A stretch of DNA of 6,668 bases from Candidatus Aphodoplasma excrementigallinarum (GCA_018713805.1 DVOF01000072.1:1-6668); one strand, 5' to 3'. Positions 1 through 6,645 are shown, numbered from the stretch's first letter. Program-made: numbers and translations. The notes: generated from the letters alone by a model not told the origin.

Positions 1-78
1 GAGCTCCACCATGGTACGATTACTGCAAAAAGTGAAAACGAGCTGATAGCGTTTACCGTTACGCTGCCGGTTTCGTAG
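1..78 (+). CDS. vanS: Sensor histidine kinase, C-terminal end only (probable VanS)
   Basis: This is the 3' end of a gene cut by the left window edge. Frame 1 reads 25 codons from base 1 to a TAG stop at 76-78. The peptide (ELHHGTITAKSEN..., ending TVTLPVS) matches the end of a histidine-kinase ATPase domain, where a glycine-rich HGGxI turn and the pattern 'I-x-F-x-V-x-LP' close the fold. The usual second Gly of the HGG turn is His here. Its position directly upstream of vanW-vanG-vanT, with VanR-type boxes running into its stop codon, makes it the likely VanS membrane sensor kinase that phosphorylates VanR in response to glycopeptide. The catalytic His and sensor region lie outside the window, so the VanS assignment rests on context plus this tail. 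Confidence 0.75.
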   Translation, partial: ELHHGTITAKSENELIAFTVTLPVS

Positions 79-107
79 GAAAATCGTAAGAATTACCGTA
101 GAAAAAC
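73..107 (+). promoter_or_regulatory. Tandem VanR-type operator boxes upstream of vanW
   Basis: Three head-to-tail copies of a CGTA-centred motif are visible. Box 1 (73-84, TCGTAGGAAAAT) agrees at all ten defined positions with the 12-bp VanR consensus TCGTANGAAANT, as I recall it from the VanA system. Box 2 (84-95, TCGTAAGAATTA) agrees at eight of ten and box 3 (96-107, CCGTAGAAAAAC) at seven of ten. The CGTA cores are 11 and 12 bases apart, about one helical turn, as expected for a response regulator binding side by side on one face of DNA. Box 1 contains the vanS stop codon. This predicts that phosphorylated VanR activates the resistance genes separately from the regulator genes. Binding itself is inferred. 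Confidence 0.7.
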
Positions 108-139
108 AGCAGAAAACCTTGCGGGGAAACAAATAAATG

Positions 140-191
140 ACACTCTTGTTTTTGGTACAATGACAGTGCCAAAGCAAGAGTGTTTTGTTTT
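140..191 (+). terminator. Hairpin with T-rich tail between vanS and vanW
   Basis: ACACTCTTG (140-148) pairs with CAAGAGTGT (175-183). Inside it, TTTGGTAC (151-158) pairs with GTGCCAAA (166-173) with one T-G wobble. The loop is seven bases (159-165), and the two stems are joined by T149-T150 opposite G174. The stem is followed by TTTTGTTTTG-like sequence to 191. This has the form of an intrinsic terminator ending the regulatory-gene transcript before the resistance genes. It could instead act as an attenuator if transcription of vanW starts upstream of 140. Confidence 0.65.
153..161 (+). promoter_or_regulatory. Candidate extended -10 promoter element for vanW-vanG-vanT
   Basis: The sequence TGG-TACAAT has a TGN extension directly before a -10 hexamer (156-161) that matches TATAAT at five of six positions. 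No recognisable -35 hexamer lies 16-18 bases upstream (around 133-138 the sequence is AT-rich), which fits a promoter that depends on an activator. Transcription would start near base 168, about 50 bases before the vanW start codon. The VanR-type boxes end about 45 bases upstream of this hexamer, a little far for classic contact at -35. A weaker start nearer the boxes, such as the AT-rich stretch at 130-140, is therefore possible. Confidence 0.45.
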
Positions 192-217
192 GTGCAAATT
201 TAAAAGGAGAGATTGCA

Positions 218-1042
218 ATGTCGAGGAAAAGGCTGACACAGATGTTTCCCTTCCTGTTACCGCTTCGCAGATGGCAAAAGAAGCAATGCTGCTATCATAG
301 GATGAAGCTCGACGGGAACCAGTATGCAAGCAGGATTTCAAAAGAACGCTTACCAAAGGTGGTGTTTGAGACGTCTTCCCGGATGGTGAATGAGAATAGC
401 GGGTTTGATATTCAGTTCCAGTATAACAAGGTACACAATCTGGAACTGGCCGCAAAGACGATAGACAAACTTGTCATTGCGCCGAAGGAAACCTTTTCAT
501 TCTTTTGGCTCGTGCGCCATGCAGACCGCGATACGCCCTATAAAGACGGCCTGAATTTCGTAAATGGGCAGATAGCCGGCACTTACGGCGGGGGCCTGTG
601 CCAATTAAGCAATATGCTGTTTTGGATGTTTTTGCACACGCCAATGACCATCGTTGAAAGGCACGGCCACGACGTCGAATCTTTCCCGTCGGCAACAGAG
701 GATTTGCCGTGCGGAACGGACGCCACAGTCAGCCAGGGGTGGCTGGACTTAAAAGTCCGGAACGATACGGACAACACGTTCCAGATCGAGATTCGCTTTG
801 ATGACAAGTATATGTATGGGAGAATCTTGTCGCAAAACCCGGTAAATACGGTGTATGCCGTCTTTAATTCGTCTGTTTCTTATGTGAAACGAAAGGAAAA
901 AATCTTCCAGATCGCCGTCGTCTGCCGGGAGGAAACCAACCGGGAAACCGGAGAGCAGACCATTAGGGAGCTGTATACCAACGAGTGTGAAATTGCCTAC
1001 TGTCTGCCGGACGACGTCGAAATAATACCGCAGGAGTCATAA
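218..1042 (+). CDS. vanW: VanW family protein of the glycopeptide-resistance operon
   Basis: A 274-residue protein, close to the length I recall for VanW of vanB- and vanG-type operons (about 275). The ATG at 218 is chosen because AAAAGGAG (202-209) stands eight bases upstream; an in-frame TTG at 185 lies before that site and inside the hairpin tail. The family hallmark GGGLCQLSN is at residues 124-132 with Cys128, followed by ERHGHDVESFP at 147-157. The N-terminus is basic (SRKR, LRRWQKK) with no convincing membrane helix or signal peptide, so a cytoplasmic or peripheral location is likely. VanW is an accessory protein whose biochemical role has not been established; it is found in vanB and vanG operons. 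It is the first gene of this operon, 15 bases before vanG and immediately behind the VanR-type operator and hairpin. Its reading frame is intact. Confidence 0.92.
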   Translation: MSRKRLTQMFPFLLPLRRWQKKQCCYHRMKLDGNQYASRISKERLPKVVFETSSRMVNENSGFDIQFQYNKVHNLELAAKTIDKLVIAPKETFSFFWLVRHADRDTPYKDGLNFVNGQIAGTYGGGLCQLSNMLFWMFLHTPMTIVERHGHDVESFPSATEDLPCGTDATVSQGWLDLKVRNDTDNTFQIEIRFDDKYMYGRILSQNPVNTVYAVFNSSVSYVKRKEKIFQIAVVCREETNRETGEQTIRELYTNECEIAYCLPDDVEIIPQES

Positions 1043-1057
1043 AAAGGAGGCCGAAAA

Positions 1058-2110
1058 ATGAAAAAGAAAACAATTGCGGTGCTTTTTGGCGGGTGCTCCG
1101 CTGAGTATGAGGTATCCCTGCAATCGGTGCGCGCCGTTCTCAGCAATATCGATACGGAAAGGTTTGATATCGTTCCAATTGGAATCACCAGAGGGGGCGA
1201 CTGGTATCACTATACAGGAAGTTATAGAGATATCTCCAATAACACCTGGTTTAAAAAGAGCGAGGGGAATTTCCCTGTCGCTCTGTCGCCGAGCCGCTGT
1301 GCAAAAGGGTTTTTGGAGTTTAAAGAAGGCCGAGCTGCCCTTATCCCGGTCGATTTGGCATTTCCTGTACTGCACGGCAAGAATGGGGAGGACGGAACGC
1401 TGCAGGGCATGCTTGAATTGGCGGGAATCCCTGTCGTTGGCTGCGGTGCGCTTTCATCCGCCCTCTGCATGGATAAAGACAGGGCGCACAAGTTAGTGAG
1501 CCTTGCAGGAATATCCGTGCCAAAATCGGCCGCCTTCAACCGCTTTCGACAGGAAACCGCCTTGAAAGAAATTGCAGGATGCTTAACGTATCCGCTTTTT
1601 GTGAAGCCGGTCCGCTCGGGGTCGTCCTTTGGAATCACAAAAGTGACGGAACGGCAAAAGCTCCGCGCAGCGGTAGAGCTGGCGTTTGCGTATGACACAG
1701 AGGTAATCGTTGAAGAAGCAGTCGACGGGGTCGAGGTGGGCTGTGCAGTGCTTGGGAACGACGTGCTGACGGTAGGCAGGGTAGACGAAATAGAACTTTC
1801 GAGCGGGTTTTTCGACTATACGGAGAAATATACGCTGCAATCGTCTAAAATCCATATGCCGGCAAGAATCGACGCTGTAACTGAAAAAAGGATTCAGGAC
1901 GCTGCCATGACGATTTACAGGGTGTTGGGGTGCTCCGGCTTTGCCAGAGTGGATTTGTTTTTAACGGCGGGCGGGGATATTGTTTTTAACGAAGTCAATA
2001 CCATACCCGGGCTTACGCCCCACAGCCGCTACCCCAACATGATGAAAGGGATCGGCCTATCTTTTTCGGAAATGCTGGACAGGCTGATTGGGCTGTATGT
2101 GGAACCGTGA
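1058..2110 (+). CDS. vanG: D-alanine--D-serine ligase VanG
   Basis: A 350-residue ATP-grasp ligase that would join D-Ala to D-Ser in the cytoplasm for use by MurF, giving peptidoglycan stems with low vancomycin affinity. AAAGGAGG (1043-1050) lies seven bases before the ATG. Motifs in order are the N-terminal FGGCSAEYEVSLQS (residues 10-23), HGKNGEDGT (106-114), the ATP-binding KPVRSGSSFGI (183-193), VIVEE (216-220), the active-site loop FFDYTEKYT (251-259), and the ligase signature NEVNTIPGLTPHSRYP (311-326) with metal-binding Glu/Asn residues. Long stretches, including the EKYTLQSSKI loop and CMDKDRAHKLVSLAGISVPK, match my memory of VanG from Enterococcus faecalis (349 residues). This is what favours D-Ser over a housekeeping Ddl or a D-lactate ligase, and the adjacent serine racemase gene supports it. 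It is followed after 25 bases by vanT, with no vanXY between. Substrate choice is inferred from family and context. Confidence 0.93.
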   Translation: MKKKTIAVLFGGCSAEYEVSLQSVRAVLSNIDTERFDIVPIGITRGGDWYHYTGSYRDISNNTWFKKSEGNFPVALSPSRCAKGFLEFKEGRAALIPVDLAFPVLHGKNGEDGTLQGMLELAGIPVVGCGALSSALCMDKDRAHKLVSLAGISVPKSAAFNRFRQETALKEIAGCLTYPLFVKPVRSGSSFGITKVTERQKLRAAVELAFAYDTEVIVEEAVDGVEVGCAVLGNDVLTVGRVDEIELSSGFFDYTEKYTLQSSKIHMPARIDAVTEKRIQDAAMTIYRVLGCSGFARVDLFLTAGGDIVFNEVNTIPGLTPHSRYPNMMKGIGLSFSEMLDRLIGLYVEP

Positions 2111-2135
2111 AACAATACCCTCAGGAGGGAAGGCA

Positions 2136-4280
2136 ATGAACAAATATAATAGTTATACAGGCATTGACTTTTTCCGCTTGATTGCCGCCCTATTGGTCAT
2201 TACGATCCATACCTCTCCTTTGGCTTCTTTCAGCGAAACTGGCGATTTTGTCCTGACGCGGGTTGTGGCACGCGTTGCCGTCCCATTTTTCTTCATGACG
2301 TCGGGCTTTTTCCTGATTTCGAGATATTCCCGGGACAACAGCGAACTGAAGAAGTTTATAAAAAAGACCGCATTCTTTTATGGGATTGCTATACTCATTT
2401 ACATACCGGTCAATCTATACAGCGGCTATTTTCATCAGGACAATCTTATCCAAAACGTGATAAAAGATATTCTTTTCGACGGCACGTTCTATCATTTGTG
2501 GTATTTGCCGGCCTCTGCCCTCGGGGCGTGGATTGCATGGTATCTGGTAAAACGCCTCGGTTATAAAAAGGCGTTGACGGCGGCGTCAGCCCTTTATCTG
2601 CTTGGCCTGCTTGGAGACAGTTATTATGGCCTTGCCGGGAATATCCCTGGTGTAAACAGCTTTTATCAATTCGTTTTTCAAGTGTCCGACTATACAAGGA
2701 ACGGCATTTTCTTTGCCCCTGTGTTTTTTGTCCTGGGCGGATTGACGGCGGATATGCGCCACAGGATTTCCTTGCCAAAGAGCGCCTGTGGGTTTGGTAT
2801 CAGTTTCGTTTTTATGTTGGCGGAGGCGCTGCTGCTGCATTATTTTGACTTACAGCGCCACGACAGTATGTATGTACTTCTGGTGCCTTGCATGTACTTC
2901 CTATTCCATGCAATTTTACATTTCCGGGGAAAACGCCTTGAACGGATGAGGACGCTGTCACTTTGTATTTATATCATACACCCTATGATGATTATCGTGG
3001 TACGCCTGTTTGCAAAGATTTTTCACATGCAGAATTTATTGATTGAAAATAGTCTGGTACATTTTTTGTCGGTCTGTGCCGCATCTGTAATATTTAGTGT
3101 AATTGTGACTGCATTGCTGCGCAGATACGGGCGCAAAAACAGAAAACCGGCTGCCGGTACGGACAGGGCGTGGATAGAAGTCGATTTGAAAAATTTGACC
3201 CACAATGCCAAAACACTGCAAAAGGCTATGCAGCCCAAGTGCCAGCTGATGGCTGTTGTAAAGGCGGAAGCGTATGGGCACGGGGCTTTTGAAATATCCA
3301 CCTGTCTTGATCAAATAGGCGTGAAAGCTTTTGCGGTTGCTACCATTGACGAAGGGATTCATCTGAGAAAATACGGCGTACGGGGAGAGATCCTGATTCT
3401 TGGGCATACTGCTGTCTGGCGGGCGGCAGAGCTGAAAAGATATAACTTAATTCAGACGCTGATCAGTTATGAATATGCCAATGCGCTGAACAGGCAGGGC
3501 GCTTCTGTAAAGGCGCATCTCAAAATAGACACGGGGATGCACCGGCTGGGCATATCGTGCTATGATATTACTGCCGTGAAGCAAGTGTTTTCTTTAAAGC
3601 ACATAACGGTCTGTGGAATTTATACACATCTGTGCTGTTCAGACAGCTTGCAGGCCGTCGACGTTGCTTATACCCACGAACAGATCAACCGCTTTTACAG
3701 TTTGATTCACGCCTTACAGGACCGCGGTATAACCATACCGAAACTGCATATCCAAAGCAGCTACGGCCTTTTTAATTATCCCGGGCTGCAATGTGATTAT
3801 GTTCGGGCGGGAATCGCCCTGTACGGCGTTTTCAGCGCGCCGAATGAGGAAACCGTCCGCAAACTTGACCTGCGCCCTGTGCTTTCTCTAAAATCAAAAG
3901 TCGTATTGATACGGCCGGTCCCCAAGGGTGAGTGTATCGGATACGGCAGATGCTTCGTCACAGAGAGGGACAGCCGAATCGCCATCCTATCTATCGGATA
4001 TGCCGATGGGGTTCCGAGAAATTTATCCTGCGGCAATGGCATGATACGGATTAGGCACTACCTTGTCCCTGTAATCGGCCGAATCTGCATGGATCAGCTT
4101 ACAGTAGACATTACGGGGGCGGAAGATATTGCAGTTGGCGATGTTGCAACACTCATTGAAGCAAAAACGGACAGCGAATTAACAGCCGCTATCGTTGCAG
4201 ATCATGCCGGCAGTATCAGTAATGAGTTGCTCTGCCGTATGGGGACAAGGCTGCCTGTTATTGTCCAAAATAAGATTTGA
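2136..4280 (+). CDS. vanT: Membrane-bound serine racemase VanT (membrane domain fused to alanine racemase-like domain)
   Basis: A 714-residue fusion; VanTG of E. faecalis is about the same size. The ATG at 2136 follows AGGAGG (2123-2128) by seven bases; an in-frame ATG at 2088 lies inside vanG and has no such site. Residues 1 to about 330 resemble the acyltransferase-3 membrane family (opening GIDFFRLIAALLVITIHTS) with about ten hydrophobic segments. This part has been proposed to take up L-serine. From about residue 343 it is a PLP-dependent racemase: VVKAEAYGHG has the Schiff-base Lys376, HLKIDTGMHRLG is at 461-472, GYADGVPR contains the second catalytic base Tyr622, and GRICMDQ is at 648-654. 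At the site where alanine racemases have Tyr in 'Y-E-x-LC', this protein has Asn696, the residue linked to serine specificity in VanTG. It would convert L-Ser to D-Ser for VanG. The frame is intact and no fusion partner is lost. Confidence 0.94.
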   Translation: MNKYNSYTGIDFFRLIAALLVITIHTSPLASFSETGDFVLTRVVARVAVPFFFMTSGFFLISRYSRDNSELKKFIKKTAFFYGIAILIYIPVNLYSGYFHQDNLIQNVIKDILFDGTFYHLWYLPASALGAWIAWYLVKRLGYKKALTAASALYLLGLLGDSYYGLAGNIPGVNSFYQFVFQVSDYTRNGIFFAPVFFVLGGLTADMRHRISLPKSACGFGISFVFMLAEALLLHYFDLQRHDSMYVLLVPCMYFLFHAILHFRGKRLERMRTLSLCIYIIHPMMIIVVRLFAKIFHMQNLLIENSLVHFLSVCAASVIFSVIVTALLRRYGRKNRKPAAGTDRAWIEVDLKNLTHNAKTLQKAMQPKCQLMAVVKAEAYGHGAFEISTCLDQIGVKAFAVATIDEGIHLRKYGVRGEILILGHTAVWRAAELKRYNLIQTLISYEYANALNRQGASVKAHLKIDTGMHRLGISCYDITAVKQVFSLKHITVCGIYTHLCCSDSLQAVDVAYTHEQINRFYSLIHALQDRGITIPKLHIQSSYGLFNYPGLQCDYVRAGIALYGVFSAPNEETVRKLDLRPVLSLKSKVVLIRPVPKGECIGYGRCFVTERDSRIAILSIGYADGVPRNLSCGNGMIRIRHYLVPVIGRICMDQLTVDITGAEDIAVGDVATLIEAKTDSELTAAIVADHAGSISNELLCRMGTRLPVIVQNKI

Positions 4281-4317
4281 CAATTTAGATGAAGCCGGGA
4301 TGACAAACCGCATGGAA

Positions 4318-4352
4318 AAACAGCGCTGTAACCGAAAGTTGCAACGCTGTTT
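4318..4352. terminator. Bidirectional hairpin terminator between convergent vanT and PBP genes
   Basis: AAACAGCG (4318-4325) pairs with CGCTGTTT (4345-4352). Inside, after one C-A mismatch, TGTAAC (4327-4332) pairs with GTTGCA (4338-4343), including one T-G wobble, around a CGAAA loop. On the minus strand the stem runs into TTTTT (complement of 4316-4320), a good intrinsic terminator ten bases beyond the PBP stop codon. On the plus strand it is followed by TTTAATATA, a weaker U-tract, 37 bases after the vanT stop. The location between two converging genes fits a shared terminator. Confidence 0.75.
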
Positions 4353-4362
4353 AATATACATG

Positions 4363-6645
4363 TTATTCAATCACAATGATATCATCCTCTGGCGGTGTAG
4401 CCGGTGTAGGGGACGGCGGCACCGTAACGACCGGGGGGCTGCTCGGCGGGATTGGGATGACCGAGCTGGACGGCGTTGGAGTCGGCGTACTTGTTGCTGT
4501 TCCACCCAATGTCGGCGTCGGAGTCGGCGTACTTGTTACCTGCGACGTATCCGGCGTTTCCTGTGGCTCCTCGCTGGGGGGCGGCGTTTCGGTTACGCTG
4601 CCGCCATGCCCCGTACAATATGAGGTCGGCCTCTGGCCTGTCTTGAAGTATTCGGTAATCGTGGTGCAGCCTGCCGACGCAAGCTTGCCGGTCACAGAGC
4701 AGACCTCTGCGGCCTCTATGGTCGACGGCATATCAAAATCCTTTGCCGGAAGGTTCTTGTTGATTTGGTCCATGACCTTCTTCCATACGGGCATACAGGG
4801 GTGATAGGTCAGAAACTCCAGTGACTGCGGCTGGTCGTACCCGTACCACACAACGCCGACATAGTAGGGGGTAAAGCCAGCAAACCAGCGGTCGTTCTGC
4901 TCGTCGGTCGTACCGGTTTTACCGCCTGCTGGCAAATTTACATTCAGCCGCGCAGCTGTTCCGGTACCGTCAGAGATAACGCTTTGCAGCATGGAGTTTA
5001 CAAGAAAAGCGGTCGATTCGCTCATGGCAACAGTAGGCTCTGCATCATATTCCAGAATTGTTTCGCCCTCGCCGTTTACTACGCTGGTATAGGTATGCGG
5101 CTCATTGTAGAGCCCATTGTTGGCAAATGTCGCATAAGCTGCTGCCATTTCCGTTGCGCTCAAGCCGTCGGTTAGGCCGCCCAGCGCGAGCGAGCTGAGG
5201 TTTTTGTCGGTATATGTTCTGCCGTCGTCGCGCGTTTCATTGTCAACCAGGGAGGTGAAGCCGAGCTTTTCGGTCATAAAATCGAACGAATAGTCCACGC
5301 CAACCTCCTGCAATACCCGGACAGCCGGTGTATTCATGGATTCTTTGAGCGCAGTACGCGCTGTTACCGTACCCCGGTAGCCGCTGTAATAGTTCGTCGG
5401 CTTCCAGCCGTTGATGTCGATCGGCGCATCCTCGACCAGGGTGGAGGGCATGAGCTTACCCTGCTCGATCGCGGGCGCATATACGGAAAGCGGCTTGATG
5501 GTGGAGCCGGGCTGCCGGTAGGACATGGAAGCACGGTTCAAAATCCGGTCACCGCTCTTTTCGCCAATTCCGCCGACCGTCCCGACAATCCCGCCCGTCT
5601 GCGGGTCCAAGACAACCATGGCAGACTGGGGCGTTACATCGCCGGATACGCGCGGAAAGTTTGACTCGTCTTCATAAACTTCCTCCATGACCTCCTGCAC
5701 CGCCGGGTCGATTGTAGCATAGATTTTCAGGCCGCCATTGTAGACCATCTTTTCTGCAAAATCAGCCGAATATCCCTTCTCATTTTGCAGGTCGCGGATC
5801 AGGTCGTTGATCAACTGGTCGATGAAATAGGATTGAACATGGTCGGAGTCCTTGATTTCATGATCCTCAAATACAAGCTCCTCCGCCATTGCCTGGTCAT
5901 ATTCCTCCTGCGTGATTTTCCCAAGCTCAAGCATTTTGTCGAGTACGATATGCTGCTTTTCGATGTTTTTATCCGGGTTCACAAGCGGGTCGTACAACGA
6001 CGGATACTGCGTAATCCCGGCGATCGAGGCACACTGCGCCAGTGTAAGCTCGCTGACGTCCTTGCCAAAGTATTTATTCGCCGCGGCCTGTACGCCGTTG
6101 CAGTTGTTGGCTAAGTAAATCGTGTTTAAGTACAGTTCCAGAATCTGCTCTTTGGAGTATTTGCGCTCCAGGCTCATCGCCCGCCACATTTCCCGGATTT
6201 TACGGTCCGGGGTGACCGCCTTGTCGTCGGTAATGTTTTTGACGAGCTGCTGTGTAATGGTCGAGCCGCCGAACGAGCTTGACCCCTGGAAGATATAGGT
6301 GAACGTCGCCTTCAGCGTACGGGGGATATCGACCCCGTTGTGGCTGTAAAAGCGCTCGTCCTCGATGGACACGATCGCATCCTGCATATATTTCGGGATT
6401 TCGGTAATGTCCGCCCAGACGCGGTTCTGTGATTTATATAACCGCTCCAGTTCATGCGGCTCGCCGTTTTCGTCGGTATAGTAGACGATCGACGTGTAAT
6501 TCAGGTCAAGTGCATCCACGTCAAAGTCGCTGTCGAGCCCGAACAGGCCAAAGCATCCGCTTACGATTACCGCTACGACAATCAGCGCGCCGACTAAAAA
6601 CGTTATCAGAAATACCTTCAAAAATATCTTTAATCCTCTGCTCAC
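4363..6645 (-). CDS. Bifunctional class A penicillin-binding protein (PBP1A-like glycosyltransferase/transpeptidase)
   Basis: A 760-residue protein that would polymerise and cross-link peptidoglycan at the outer face of the membrane. The start is GTG (6645-6643), set by AAGGAGG (6659-6653) seven bases upstream. Residues 1-5 are cytoplasmic and 6-30 form one membrane anchor. The glycosyltransferase 51 domain shows EDERFYSHNG (95-104, catalytic Glu95), GGSTITQQLVKN (126-137), RKIREM (149-154) and ELYLNTIYL (170-178, second Glu170). The transpeptidase domain has STIK (381-384, acylated Ser381), SMN (436-438) and KTGTT (576-580). All catalytic motifs are intact. Cys649, Cys660 and Cys677 lie in a C-terminal linker, and residues from about 685 are a Thr/Pro/Ser-rich tail with an acidic end. 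The gene converges on vanT. It is probably a host housekeeping gene, although a resistance-linked role cannot be excluded. I would call it pbp1A/ponA-like without fixing a symbol. Confidence 0.93.
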   Translation of the reverse strand: MSRGLKIFLKVFLITFLVGALIVVAVIVSGCFGLFGLDSDFDVDALDLNYTSIVYYTDENGEPHELERLYKSQNRVWADITEIPKYMQDAIVSIEDERFYSHNGVDIPRTLKATFTYIFQGSSSFGGSTITQQLVKNITDDKAVTPDRKIREMWRAMSLERKYSKEQILELYLNTIYLANNCNGVQAAANKYFGKDVSELTLAQCASIAGITQYPSLYDPLVNPDKNIEKQHIVLDKMLELGKITQEEYDQAMAEELVFEDHEIKDSDHVQSYFIDQLINDLIRDLQNEKGYSADFAEKMVYNGGLKIYATIDPAVQEVMEEVYEDESNFPRVSGDVTPQSAMVVLDPQTGGIVGTVGGIGEKSGDRILNRASMSYRQPGSTIKPLSVYAPAIEQGKLMPSTLVEDAPIDINGWKPTNYYSGYRGTVTARTALKESMNTPAVRVLQEVGVDYSFDFMTEKLGFTSLVDNETRDDGRTYTDKNLSSLALGGLTDGLSATEMAAAYATFANNGLYNEPHTYTSVVNGEGETILEYDAEPTVAMSESTAFLVNSMLQSVISDGTGTAARLNVNLPAGGKTGTTDEQNDRWFAGFTPYYVGVVWYGYDQPQSLEFLTYHPCMPVWKKVMDQINKNLPAKDFDMPSTIEAAEVCSVTGKLASAGCTTITEYFKTGQRPTSYCTGHGGSVTETPPPSEEPQETPDTSQVTSTPTPTPTLGGTATSTPTPTPSSSVIPIPPSSPPVVTVPPSPTPATPPEDDIIVIE
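4471..4537 (-). repeat. Imperfect direct repeat, 42-bp period, coding the Thr/Pro tail of the PBP
   Basis: A 25-base segment at 4471-4495 recurs at 4513-4537 with one mismatch, giving a period of 42 bases, or 14 codons. On the minus strand the copies encode TSTPTPTPTLGGTA followed by TSTPTPTPSSS. The 42-base step keeps the reading frame, so gain or loss of a unit would lengthen or shorten the extracellular tail without a frameshift. Confidence 0.75.

Noticed and set aside
1..6. GAGCTC (SacI site) at the first base, suggesting a cloning or linker edge
   Set aside because: It reads Glu-Leu in frame within a plausible histidine-kinase tail, so it needs no vector explanation. It may only mark where a cloned fragment was cut.
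185..217. Upstream in-frame TTG start for vanW
   Set aside because: It lies in the T-rich tail of the hairpin and upstream of the AAAAGGAG site, which serves the ATG at 218; the extra residues do not resemble VanW.
93..455. Minus-strand open frame of 120 residues crossing the regulatory region and start of vanW
   Set aside because: It runs antisense through the operator-proximal DNA and vanW, has low-complexity composition and no family similarity. It is a shadow of vanW.
2088..2135. Longer vanT start at an ATG inside the end of vanG
   Set aside because: No ribosome binding site precedes it, it overlaps vanG, and the extra residues lack family similarity. The ATG at 2136 has AGGAGG at good spacing and gives the expected residue numbering (Asn696).
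2136..3125. Membrane half of vanT as a separate O-acetyltransferase gene (OatA-like)
   Set aside because: The reading frame continues without a stop into the racemase domain, and this two-domain fusion is the known VanT architecture.
4281..4362. Attachment site or insertion-sequence end between vanT and the PBP gene
   Set aside because: Only the terminator hairpin is seen. I found no terminal inverted repeats, target duplication or tRNA-like end in these 82 bases.
4471..4537. Possible CRISPR-like direct repeat
   Set aside because: There are only two copies, the repeat is in frame inside the PBP coding sequence, and the protein-level Thr/Pro repeat explains it.
4195..4804. Plus-strand open frames of 142 residues each across the end of the PBP gene
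   Set aside because: One is Arg-rich and the other Gly/Val-rich. Both are antisense images of the Thr/Pro repeat region, with no good ribosome binding site and no recognisable domain.
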